Below are positions 25,501-36,231 of a DNA stretch of 64,000 bases, piece by piece. This DNA is from Podospora bellae-mahoneyi (Eukaryota; Ascomycota; Sordariomycetes; Sordariales; Podosporaceae), in NCBI RefSeq assembly GCF_035222275.1, contig NC_085885.1, positions 1,550,001-1,614,000 on the forward strand, read 5' to 3'. Below the pieces are notes generated by a model. It did no database searches, had not been told where the DNA came from, and saw only the letters and a program-made list of their open reading frames with translations. The stretch's first letter is position 1, and every line of letters starts with the position of its first letter. A program made the position numbers and the translations under genes.

Positions 25501-27590
25501 ATCCTTTCATCCAGCTCGTATTATCAATCCCTTTTACCAAGCGGACAAGACAATACCCAGAGCCCCCCAAGACCAGGTAAAAGACATTATTATGTTCCCT
25601 TGTCGTGATACACTACCCACTTCCAGACCCATTCTCCCGTCAAGAAGGCGTTGCCGAGGTGAAGGGTGTAAACGAAAGGGAAGCTGCTGCATAGAAAGCA
25701 CTTCAGGCAATATATTTTGTTGCCAAAAACAAAAACAAGCATTTTTTTTCCACCCAGGACCTAACCGACCCGTTTAGGGGCATCGTGTACAGCTATTTCC
25801 CACCCCCCCCGGGGGGATGAGCGATGTGACGATCTTATTGGGCTTCCATTCTGCCGTGAAGTACCGAGCATGTCACTTTTCTCGGTGGGCGACAAGGGTA
25901 AGGGGGAAGGAGCTAGACGATTGCCATCTTGAACTATACCGCAGTAGTATATCTCCGTTTTCAGGGCAGGCATGTATGTGTACTGGGGGATGTTGATGTT
26001 GTGATTTGGGCAAGCTGTGAAACAGCTAGGATCTCAAAGTCCTTACGTTAGGAAATTTATGGTGGACCTAGAATGGGACACGAGAGGTTAGTTTCGCCTT
26101 TTTTACCCTCGTTCCAATCGCCCATACATATATGTATGTATCTTCCAGGGTGGTAATGAGGCAGGTAGGTGGAAGAAAGAACTTTGCTAATTTCAAGAAC
26201 CGACCAACCCGGCCGAGACAGGTATCCGGGTTCGGGCTCGGAGTTTGTGCCTGGTGCTGCCGGCTTGGTGCTTACCATGGGATCCGGCCGGGGGGTTGGG
26301 TTAAAATGGTAGGGCTGTAACGTTTATTTAGCATTCAGTTGTGTGATATACTTGTGGTGGCGATACTTGGAAGAAGGATACCATGTAGCGTTCTTTGCTT
26401 TGCTTCATTCCGAGGAAGTTGGCATGCGGTATTGAGGGTCTGACTGTTTACATACTTACGTTCTCACCAAAACAGTACTTGAGCTCCTTCGATGCATCAT
26501 TGCGTCGCCAGTGACTGCTGCTTATAGGTACTTGAGCACCAAAGTTTGGTATGCCAAAAGATATAAGCTGTCTACCTATTCAAGTTTATCCGACGCCGAC
26601 TGCCTCCCTCCCTCATGGCCGAAAGGGTCTGGTGTTTGTCAGTGATTGGCTAAATAAACCTACCTTACCGTTATTATATGCATACACACTACTTGCTCCT
26701 CCAAATCAAACGATATCTGGACAAGGGCAACGTGCAGGTGCTCTCCAAAAGGTCCGCAGCCTAGTTTCGTAATTCGTCTTTGTTTTCTCAAACTGGCAAA
26801 TGCCAAAGCCCACTTAGGGGGCTACTTTCTCCGTCTTTGCATAATCTGCCTCGTCGGGTTTGGTCGGTCGGTAGGTACATTTAGAGAAACTGTCCCAAAC
26901 TCCCGGTTTGAAGACAGGTAGGTAAGAAGCGAGCGAAATGTGCATCTCGCAAAATGTGCGTCTCTCGGTATTTTTAACCCCCTCGATATTAATTGCCTTT
27001 CTTTTCCTCCTCACACCCTTGCACCTGTCTCCCTCGGTTTTGGACTTCTCACAACCTTACCTAGGTCTGCCCCTTCCCCCGCCAAAAAAATGGTGCTGCG
27101 GACAGACGGAGTCACCATCATCAATGGTTCGGCCCTTCGGGCGTGAACCTCGGTGGCTTTGGTACTAGGCATCCAAACAAGAAACCAAATCGTCAAACTG
27201 GCAAACTCATATCCAAAAACCGCTGACCCCAGTTCCGTTTCATCAATGGCGCTGGTATGAAATCCGTGCCCTCTACATATCTCGCCCCGAAATGTAGCAA
27301 CCGCAAATTAGCAGTGGCTAATATAACCCCAGGATCGGGTGCTTCCCCCAGTCTTTCGCCCATCACAGTCGCACTTGATATCAAACTTAACCCCTACTTA
27401 CTACCAACGTCGAATCCAACCTCCCTACCTTACCCAATGGCAGAAAATAACCGCAGTTTGCTATTCTTCCACTAAGGCAGCAGCACACCTGTGAAGTAGG
27501 TACCTTTCTAGATAATGTTTGAATCGAATTTGGTATATTTTTGGCCTCTCACCCAACCTACGCTCACCCTCCGAAACCACCAAACCAAAC

Positions 27591-27591
<1 letters not shown>
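22528..27591. other. 5-kb gene-poor region upstream of the lactonase gene
   Basis: The stretch next to 22527 should hold the lactonase promoter. No supported gene is found between it and the 3' end of the Lst4/FNIP gene. The longest ORF (23607-24047) has no recognisable motif and irregular composition. A CAGA microsatellite lies at 25032-25058 and AGGTAGGT-type motifs lie near 26162 and 26917-26927. Confidence 0.5.
25032..25058. repeat. CAGA tetranucleotide microsatellite
   Basis: About six and a half copies of the CAGA unit lie in non-coding DNA. The same unit forms a separate run at 15811-15831. Confidence 0.9.

Positions 27592-27625
<34 letters not shown>
27592..27625. repeat. 34-nt poly(A) run
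   Basis: An uninterrupted run of 34 A on the plus strand lies about 270 bp downstream of the Lst4/FNIP stop codon. It could be a slippage-prone homopolymer or the tail of an old retroposed sequence. No element body is evident beside it. Confidence 0.85.
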
Positions 27626-27627
<2 letters not shown>

Positions 27628-27894
27628 CTCCAGATAAATGCATAAATTCATCCCATCACAACCCTATCCCAACCAACCCTCTCAAAAAACAAAAAGATGA
27701 AAAAAAATGATGTCTCAAATCCCACACCAATGCACCTCCCTTCCCCCAAAAATCCTTGTCCAATGCAAGAGATATAACAACGAAAAAAATAAAAAAAAAT
27801 GAATAAAACAAACAATGAATTAATGCCAATAAACCACTGTAAATGTAAAATGTTGAAACAAAGAAAAGAAAGGGGGGGTATCACTCAATCAAAC

Positions 27895-30800
27895 TCAATC
27901 CACATTCCACCTCCCATCACCACCACCCTCCACCAAATCCAACCAACTCCTCACCGCCCCCCTCAAAATACTCTCCTTATCCTTATCCATACTCTCTCTC
28001 CCACCACCACTACCCTCCTGCTGCTGCTGTTGCTCCTGCTTCCTATCCTCAATCACACCCAGTATTATCTCCTCCAACGCCCCCAAAAGCACAGTCTTGC
28101 ACCTCGACCGCAGAACCTCCGACGCCACCCCCCCACCTAGCCCCCCTCCCCCGCCGTGGTGGTGATGGGTAGCATGAGCCGAGCGAGCATCCCCCTGCGT
28201 CGAAGTGCTATTGCTTCTCTCCCTGCGTTTGCTCGTCGACCGGGAGGAACACGACGAACTAGCTTTGCTCATCATGTCTGCCCCCCCCGCAGTCATGACC
28301 TTCTCGACCGCTTCGACGAGCGTCTCGTCAAGGCTGACGATGAGCTCCTCGATGAACTCGTCTTGTACCTGCCCCCCATCGGCGGCGGCCGGGGTTGTCC
28401 GGGCGGCAGCAGCAGGTGTAAGAGGAGTCATCGCCGCCGCCTGAGGGGATGGCGTCCTGCCGCTCCAAGACCCGTCTGTGTAGCCGGGCTTGACCAGGCG
28501 GCGGTAGTGGATGCGGGTGATGGTAAACGTAGTCGTGTCGGCCACGATGGCGGAGCTGATGTCGACCCATCTCTCTGCGTCCCCGTCGGCCGAGAAGGCG
28601 TCGGGCAACACTTGCGGGGTGGGCTCGGCTCGCATCGAGGCCTTGACTTGCTTGATCAAGTCGTTTTGCGCTGGTACGGCCTGCAGCACAAAGTCCGGGT
28701 GGTATTGCTGTAGCCAGCCGGCGACGTTCAGGGGGACATCTCCGTCGGCAGAGAAACGGCAGGACTGTTCAAAAGTGTCCAGGCCAGACCCGAAGCCGGC
28801 GGCTGACAGGTAGCCACTGCTGGAGGGGGAGCTCACTGCACTCTCAAATGATGTCAAGAAATCAGGCAGCGGTATGTCAACGTCAATCACGCCATCATGG
28901 ATGTTGATGGAGGTCTTGACTGGCGATTCAAACGCCCCCGACGGATCCGGGGTCCTCTGCAGTTTCGGAGGTGGATTTGACTGATCAGAGAGCCCGAGTG
29001 TGTCTGCTGATGCCCGCCCCGGAGAAGCAGCATCTCCACAACCACTCACTGGAGATGACACCTGAGCGTCAACAACTGGTTTCGTTCCCGAACCCTTTCC
29101 AGACTCTGTGAAGACCATGGTTAATGCGACGCCAGAGGGCCGCCGCGCATTAATCGGAGACCCGGGGACCCCATTTTGCTCTTCAGCGAAATCCGGAGTC
29201 CTGGCAGTAGAATCTCGTCGACGCGTGGGCCAAAAACCGCTGATAACGCTCCATCGAGAGCTTTGACGACGCTCGTTGGCACCTGTATCATCGTCCCTGG
29301 TGAGGCGCTTCAGGTCATTGGCGGCGACGCTATTGCTGCTTCCCGGCCGGCCTGGTGAAAAGAGATCAGCTGCCTGGCCTGTGGCAAAGTGCGGTACGCT
29401 GGTCTCGGCTGTGATGGTTGCAGTTGTGGCGGCACTGCTTTTGCGTGTGGTGTGGTCAGCGCCCCTGATCGGGAGATGAGCTGTCCGCATTGACGTCGCA
29501 TCTGAAGCCCGCCGCTCGTGTCGCCCCTCCATACTCAGATGGGCCAAGGGAGGCGGGACCCCAGTTCCACGAGCATGCTGTGACTGTAAACTGAGATTGC
29601 GCGAATGCGAGGGCACTCTCGACCCTGTTCGTCGATTGATTCTGCGCCGTAAGGATTCTTCTTTCAGTATCGGAACTACAAAGGAGGGAGGGGACTGGGA
29701 GAGCGTGCCAAAGGACGTCGAAGTGCTTGGCCGGTGCGCTCTGATGGTGGGTATCTGTTGCGATGCAGGCAGGAAGGCAGCCAGCAGGAAAATCAAACGA
29801 CGAGCCGCAATCTTGTTGTCGCTCACAATGATGGTACGGGCGGGTACCATATTGTCCTCGTCCGCTTTTGCCTTTTTCTGTAAGAAATACCTCCGACGGT
29901 ATTCGTGAGGACTGAGGGCCTGGAGCCAGTCGGTGTGTGTAGCCAGGAAGCTGGTCAGCAATGTGTAGATGAAAAAGCCCTGCTCCTTTCCACCAGCCCA
30001 TTTGGCCACACTGCGGGCTTCATCTCGCCATATCGGCCATCGATTCTGCCCAGTTGTCACACGGGAGGCCCGAATGCCTGCCACAATTCTGGTCTTGGCA
30101 GCGTTTACTTCTTCTTTGATGTGACGATTTTCAAGCAGACAATTGGGTAGCAAGGTGATCGGCTTCGCATTCGTCTTTGGAGGTTTGACCGGAGCACCGT
30201 CTTCGCTGCGGCGTCCAGACATGGGCATCGCTCGTGCCATGTGCTGAAGACTCGGCAGCGGATCGGGAGAGGTCAAATCTGCCTGTCTGAGCATCTGGAA
30301 AATAACACTCGCTGCTTTTGACTGCAAATGGGTTAATGTCCGCATTATGATATCCCAGTGTTGCGTGATGCTGTCGATCTGATCTTCCATATCACTGCTG
30401 AAACTGGTCTCAAAGGAGTCCACCGCGTGGCCAGGTTGATTCCCGACTAGAGTCCATCCTGAGCGCCGGGCCGAGCTGAATGATGATGGGAATGAGTCCT
30501 GCTCCGTATAGGAGTTGGAGCCTCTGAAGGCAGGTCTAGCTGACGGCGTTGTGGTTGACTGAGGAGGCGGGGGAAGACTGATAATCAGAGCAACAGCATA
30601 CATTGGCGTTCGTTTCTGCTTGGGTAGGAACTTCTTTTTCTTCACCTTGTTGTCGTCCGAGGTTGGAGGGAAGGGATAACTAGTGCTCTCTTCGGCACCG
30701 GCCGGTGTAAGTTTTTCGTCCAAGGGCAGGTTTACCGGAAACAGCCTCGTGATCAGCACTTTCTTGCGCTCATATCCCCGGCTTGCAACACCTGGAGTGG

Positions 30801-31614
30801 GCGGGGTCGTCATTGGTGGTGGGTTTTCCGAAGAGAATGACTGCGATAGTCTGCTCGCCCTCATGCTGGATCTGCCCATGAAACTTCGACCATCCGAGAA
30901 CATGGAACCATTGTCCAGCGGCCGGGCCTCGGATGGTACAACGTGGACTTTTGTCGATGTTCCTTTATAGGCCATGAGCTCCGAGTTACCAAAGATACAG
31001 CTGGAAAACGTGGCCAATTCCTCCCGATACTCGCGCCATGCGCGCTGAGACTCGCTTTCCACATAACCCTGAGTCCGGCTGTGAACTGACGGTCTCCGAT
31101 CAAAAGCACCCTGCCTGGTCTTGGGGCTTCCCTGCTGGATGATGATGGGACGGCCAACAGTCGTGATCGGAGGCTTTCGGGGCGATGCCGGATTTCGTCT
31201 CTCCTGCACCGAATAAGAGCCGGCCGTGGCCGACGGGCGATCCGCATACCCGGCTGGGACGGCCGGAGGGGCCTGACTGTCATACAACAGAGAAGCCGCA
31301 ACCGAACTCAGGGCATCTTGCATGATGATGATGCGCACATCCTGCACGCCGAGGTCGATATCGGCATCATAATCGAACGCGTTCGTGGAGGAGCTGGTGA
31401 GTGGCGAAGAGCCGCTGGATAAGGGGTAGAGGTGGTTGGTGCGATGTTCAAACAAGTCTTGCGGATCGGGAAAGAGCAGGTTTCGCGTATGGATGTCTTC
31501 CTGTACCGATTCGAGTGAGAATGGCTTATGGGAAGACGCCTGAGCCGAGGGTACGGCCCCTGTCCCGGCCGCCGCACCGAGGTTGAAGAGTTTCCCGAGC
31601 ATCTTTACCGACAA
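27895..31614 (-). CDS. lst4: Lst4 / folliculin-interacting protein (FNIP) homologue
   Basis: A single-exon gene of 1239 residues. The N-terminus carries the FNIP longin-type pattern: DVRIIIMQD (92-100), IFGNSELMAYKGTSTKVHVV (207-226), KKVLITRLFPVNLPLDE (284-300) and YAVALIISLP (339-348). A DENN-type helical region follows from about 410 (QHWDIIMRTLTHLQ) to about 660, including the patch TLLPNCLLENRHIKEEVNAA. The remainder is Ser-rich linker with structured C-terminal pieces and a Gly/Ser/Gln-rich stretch near the end. Yeast Lst4 pairs with Lst7 (folliculin) at the vacuole as a GAP for the Rag GTPase Gtr2, promoting TORC1 activation on amino-acid refeeding. The start at 31614 (MSVKMLGKLFN) is preceded by a GA-rich 5' leader. 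The family call rests on motif recognition. Iml1, the opposing Rag regulator, lies 8 kb away. Confidence 0.82.
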   Translation of the reverse strand: MSVKMLGKLFNLGAAAGTGAVPSAQASSHKPFSLESVQEDIHTRNLLFPDPQDLFEHRTNHLYPLSSGSSPLTSSSTNAFDYDADIDLGVQDVRIIIMQDALSSVAASLLYDSQAPPAVPAGYADRPSATAGSYSVQERRNPASPRKPPITTVGRPIIIQQGSPKTRQGAFDRRPSVHSRTQGYVESESQRAWREYREELATFSSCIFGNSELMAYKGTSTKVHVVPSEARPLDNGSMFSDGRSFMGRSSMRASRLSQSFSSENPPPMTTPPTPGVASRGYERKKVLITRLFPVNLPLDEKLTPAGAEESTSYPFPPTSDDNKVKKKKFLPKQKRTPMYAVALIISLPPPPQSTTTPSARPAFRGSNSYTEQDSFPSSFSSARRSGWTLVGNQPGHAVDSFETSFSSDMEDQIDSITQHWDIIMRTLTHLQSKAASVIFQMLRQADLTSPDPLPSLQHMARAMPMSGRRSEDGAPVKPPKTNAKPITLLPNCLLENRHIKEEVNAAKTRIVAGIRASRVTTGQNRWPIWRDEARSVAKWAGGKEQGFFIYTLLTSFLATHTDWLQALSPHEYRRRYFLQKKAKADEDNMVPARTIIVSDNKIAARRLIFLLAAFLPASQQIPTIRAHRPSTSTSFGTLSQSPPSFVVPILKEESLRRRINRRTGSRVPSHSRNLSLQSQHARGTGVPPPLAHLSMEGRHERRASDATSMRTAHLPIRGADHTTRKSSAATTATITAETSVPHFATGQAADLFSPGRPGSSNSVAANDLKRLTRDDDTGANERRQSSRWSVISGFWPTRRRDSTARTPDFAEEQNGVPGSPINARRPSGVALTMVFTESGKGSGTKPVVDAQVSSPVSGCGDAASPGRASADTLGLSDQSNPPPKLQRTPDPSGAFESPVKTSINIHDGVIDVDIPLPDFLTSFESAVSSPSSSGYLSAAGFGSGLDTFEQSCRFSADGDVPLNVAGWLQQYHPDFVLQAVPAQNDLIKQVKASMRAEPTPQVLPDAFSADGDAERWVDISSAIVADTTTFTITRIHYRRLVKPGYTDGSWSGRTPSPQAAAMTPLTPAAAARTTPAAADGGQVQDEFIEELIVSLDETLVEAVEKVMTAGGADMMSKASSSCSSRSTSKRRERSNSTSTQGDARSAHATHHHHGGGGGLGGGVASEVLRSRCKTVLLGALEEIILGVIEDRKQEQQQQQEGSGGGRESMDKDKESILRGAVRSWLDLVEGGGDGRWNVD

Positions 31615-31625
31615 CTGAGAAATCT

Positions 31626-31630
31626 AGAGA

Positions 31631-31676
<46 letters not shown>
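31626..31676. repeat. GA microsatellite in the 5' leader of lst4
   Basis: About 50 bp of GA dinucleotides with one C interruption begin 12 bp above the lst4 start codon. In the sense orientation the leader is therefore CT-rich, a common feature of fungal 5' UTRs and core promoters. Confidence 0.85.
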
Positions 31677-31678
<2 letters not shown>

Positions 31679-34600
31679 GTATACCAGACAAGTCGCGAGA
31701 CTGTCTCTATTGGTATATCAAACGGCGCCCGACCACCGAACTAGCATCCTCGCTGGCGGCAGCTGAGGCATCGATATGGAAGGGACTGTTGATGTGGTCG
31801 AATATGTTATGAGAATGAGCGTTCCTGGAGCCTCGATAAGAGTTAAATCTGGTATCGCCTAACCAGAGGTGAGATGGATTTCAAAGGAGGGACGAGAGGG
31901 CAAAGACCAAGACGTGGAACGAGGACGAAGCCAGGGCGGCGTGAGTGCGTTGTGCTCTTGGTGGTTATCTGGCTCCTGACCAAGCAGGATGGACGTGTTA
32001 TGAAAGAAGAAAGGAATGGCTGACCAGCCAGATGCAGGCGCTTGGACAAGCGCTATGATGGGTTGAGAGTGAGAAGTTGGTGTGAGAAAGAGCACTTGTC
32101 GGCTGGTCAGGTCAGGTATCGGGTATCAAATCAGGTCCGGAAACGGCTTATTGCGCCCGGAGAGACAGGAAACACGAGAGCCCCGCGTTGTTGGAGCGAC
32201 AGCGGATGGCGGGCTAGATACCAAAAATCGGCTACCCGTACTCCGTAGTGTTCTTCCGAATGGTTAGCACCAGATCAGCGCCAGGTATGGTTTTGGTCTG
32301 GCTGTGGAGTTGGGTAGACCCGAGCAGGCCGGACCTGGCGATGCCAGGGTTCGAGGTAGAGATAGGAGGGGGGGGCGGGGGGGTGGCCAGGGAATGAGAG
32401 GGAACGAGAGAGCACGAGAGCTCGAGCGAGGGGCCGAGGGGGCGGTCCAAGATGATGCACAAGGAAACCAATGCAGAGAGGGATAAAGAAGGGCGGCTCT
32501 GGTAGGATATACAACTCATCAGGTCAATTGTACTCTCGGCAGCCACACTCAATTGCTCTGCCTTCTCTCTCTTCCCATGGAATGGCGGTGACGGCGAGAG
32601 CGGCGGTTGGATGGACGTCGTTGCGTTGTTGCAGGGCTGCGCACCCACAGCGCACCTTACCTCGTACCGCGCGAACAGGAGCTGGTGGGGCACTCTCTCA
32701 CTGAAGGTGGGGCCTGCCTTGATGGGCTAGACACCATGGTAAAAGTAACGTATCTTTTTCCATCTCTCCCGCCCACCACTTGAACCAAAAATAATTACCA
32801 CTACCCATCCCTTATGGCTCTCACTTGCATCTTGCAGTTGTGTGTGCACGACACTCGCATGTGTAGCTACTGGTAGATTACCGACATAAATACAATGCCT
32901 CAACAACCCAGCCAAAGCCCAAATCCCGGGGTACCTGGGCCAGACTGCTGCCACGCTTCCTCAGCAGTCCCCTCAGCAATCCCCTCAGCATCTCAGTTGA
33001 GGGTCCACCAGCCTGCCGGCAGTTTCACTTCAGAAAGCATCTCCAAAGACAATCAAGCCATCCACATGACGTCCAACAAGCAACATGTCGATCACAGTTC
33101 TACAACTGCCCGCCGCCTGACCTGAGTGCCACTTCACCTCGCCGCCCTTCTCCCCCCTCCACCGGATAGCGACTCGTGTCTCCCCGAGCTTACGGCCCAA
33201 TGATTCGAAATCACCAATATCTCTCGCTCTGAAGCAATCGGCGTGTTGCAGGGGCCCTGGTGCTCCTGGGGAAGCATCCGACAGTCTGGCTCCCAATCGT
33301 TGAAGGCGTTGGGCTGACGGGCTCACCGCCAGAATGATGCTCATCATCTTTCCCGTCGTCCCTTTTCCGGCAGTCGATCAACCTCTGCGCGGAATGAAAG
33401 AAGCTGGCTCGTGCCCGTTGACGCGTAAGACATCACAGCCGATGATGTCGGTGCAACATCAGCCATCATCAGCAAAAGGCACCGTCCTCGCCAGCAATGA
33501 CATTATAATATTGCCCCATTAGGCTGTTCGTGGTCGGCCCGCACCAACCATCCACCCGACGACTCTTCCTCCTGGTGTGCGAGGCTCGGGCCTCTCCGGC
33601 CTGGGCTCAGTCTCACCCAACCCCTGTGATATCAGCCGGTGCCGCTTCTCTACATCGGTCACACAAGACTAGTTGGTGTTCGCAACGGCAACAAAAAGCA
33701 GAAGACGTTTCCCGAACTCTGCCCAGTCCACCTTCCGACTGTATCCATCCATCCAGCAATATCTGACCCTCGACGACACCCTCTTTAAACAAGCCCACTT
33801 CACACCTGCATCGCTAACGTACACAAGCTCGGTTTGCGTAAACTGCGCGGCCCTTGTACACTGCAAATCCAATTGGCACACGACAAATAACATGGCGAGC
33901 GCGCAGCTCAAAATGGCCCAATGAGGAAACCCAAGGATGCAACATGGTCAGGCTAGGCTGTCCTGTTTGATTCCTTCACAAGCAGAGTAAGCCTTCTACC
34001 TATGATCTGTCTCTTTTCTTCTTCCGGAGATCACAATACCGTCTTTACCGGCGCCTTAGCATCAGGCGGTTGGCCGTGTAGTATTCCCCAATTTCCTGTT
34101 GTTACATTGCTGGAAGTGCATCATTCGTGGTTTATGGGGTACCAAGAGATCCCGCAGGCCCTCGTCACGATTTATCAGCTCCTGGTCATTTCTCTCAGCC
34201 ACATGTGCTGTATCACCACTCGTCGTCCCTAAGAACTGGAAAAGCGCCGTTTTCTTACGTACATACGAGGCCATATCTACCTGCTCTTGCAGCACCTCCC
34301 AAGCTTCTTTTGCATTTCCAAGACCTGGGTTCTTGGAAACAAGAAAAGATCTGACAGGCTTTGTGCCTTAACAACCCCTCTCTAGCCATCCATATTCGTT
34401 GTCCATCATTCCCCACCCCCACGTTTCCTCTTCACAACCCCCCATCCCGCCCGCCACTACCCACGTCAAGGCCCAGACCATAGCTTCGGGTATGGGTTTG
34501 GGCCAGGACAATGAAACCAAGCGAGAGCGAAGAAGGGTCCCATTGATCTGTCACGAAAATAACCAAGAAGGCAGACATGTGTTTCCTTTTCAGCAGCCAT

Positions 34601-34839
34601 CCACCCATCCCACTTCTTTTCATGTGTGACCCCCTCTCCCTTCCCGCTCCTCCCTTTCCCTCTTTTTTTTTTTTTTTTTTTGGGGGGGGGGCAACCCCAC
34701 ACCGATCATCGGACTATGTAACCTCTTTGCTTGGGGTTTAAGATGGGGCTCTGCCCGAGGGTATTGTAGTAGCTGCAGGTGCTGAGGGGGAGGGGAGGGG
34801 AGGAGTGGCAACGGGTCATCTCTTTTCCCCTCATCTCGA

Positions 34840-34870
<31 letters not shown>

Positions 34871-36231
34871 CGCCGAGGATTACCACTCGCTCGCTCGAGG
34901 CATCAATCATCAGGCGAGATTGATCGTGATGAGGGGTTGCATGATGTTTCTGATGAGCCTCAAGGGTAAGTGATGGCCGTTTTGAATTGTTGGTATGTAG
35001 CCGCGAGAGCCGCCGTTGGGAAAAAAAAGAAAATAGGTATTGCGTAGCCGACTACCTTGCATACATGATACGTATGTAGACACGTGCATACATGCCCCAT
35101 CGGGTCCAAACTGCTTTTTGATAGGGGGCATAGGGGTTTACCCTGAGCTGCAGAGGCGCGCGGGGGAGCAATTACCGCGGCTATGATATCAATCAAAACC
35201 GTTGAGAGACGAGCGTACATGTTGGACATTTCTTCACAACAGCCATGCACAAAACATACTGAGCATCATCAAGCCTGCCCTGTCCTGTGTCAATCCAGTT
35301 TGAACCTCAACCTGGCTTCAAACCCGAGGGAGGCAAAAAACAGAAAAAAGAGAAAAAAAAAGACGACGACCGACCTGAGTCAGCCTACCTCGGACTTCCG
35401 AGTAAGGGAACTTTCATGTTGTAAAACGAGCACTCTCATTTTCTTGCCCCCTCAGAGATTGTGTCACCTACGATCCAAAACACAACTGCTGGGGAAATAA
35501 TGCCTGGTTGTTGGTCTTTCGTAATCCGGGGACACAAAGAGGCCGATGGCGGGCCGAAAAGAGAGGGTCCCAAGGAAAAGTCCAAGACTTTATTGGACTT
35601 GAGCCCTTTCAACAAAGTTATATACTGTCCCCCCAGCAACCATCACCTTGAATTCACAACGAAGAGGGGTAGATGGATGTACAGAGGGGCAAAATGATCT
35701 TCCAGCTCTGAACGAATAAAAATATAAATGAAGCGAATACCCCCAAAAGTTCTAGCATGTAAGGCGCTAACTCGCGGTCGAGTTTCACAAATCAACAATA
35801 AAAGGGCTCATTTGTTCCGGTTTCTGACCGTTTGTCTGAGGCCGACGAATAGAATATATGCCGCCGTTATGGTCGATACTGAGTCAACAAGCAAGTTACT
35901 TTGGAGATTTGGTAACCCCAGGTAAATAGGCAGGTACAAAAGCATAGCAATAAAAAAAACACAATACCTTCCTCTATCTCTATTGCTCTCCTTCTGCCAT
36001 TCACAATCAATGAGTACAGGAAATAGATCAACGAATCTAACAATACAACACAATGCAAAACCACCGCTTCTTCCCACCCTCTGTTGACTTTACTCATCAG
36101 GTCCAAAAACCTGAGATAAAACACGCATGCCACCAGCATGTAGCCTCCTGAGAAAACATACGGGCCCGGCCAGGTTTACCTGTATCCCATCTATCCATCT
36201 TTCTCTCTATATAACCCCTGTACTCCCCCCA
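31677..36231. other. 4.5-kb intergenic region, lst4 promoter to CDF transporter 3' end
   Basis: No supported gene was found. The part near 31677 should contain the lst4 promoter. A T19-G10 homopolymer junction lies at 34663-34691 and a GA repeat at 34842-34870. Short ORFs (for example 32232-32693 and 33030-33347) lack conserved motifs and overlap one another. Confidence 0.5.
34663..34870. repeat. T19-G10 homopolymers and nearby GA microsatellite
   Basis: Nineteen T (34663-34681) abut ten G (34682-34691). A GA repeat of about 29 bp follows at 34842-34870. All lie in non-coding DNA. The direct poly(T)/poly(G) junction is unusual and is also a place where assembly errors are likely. Confidence 0.85.
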
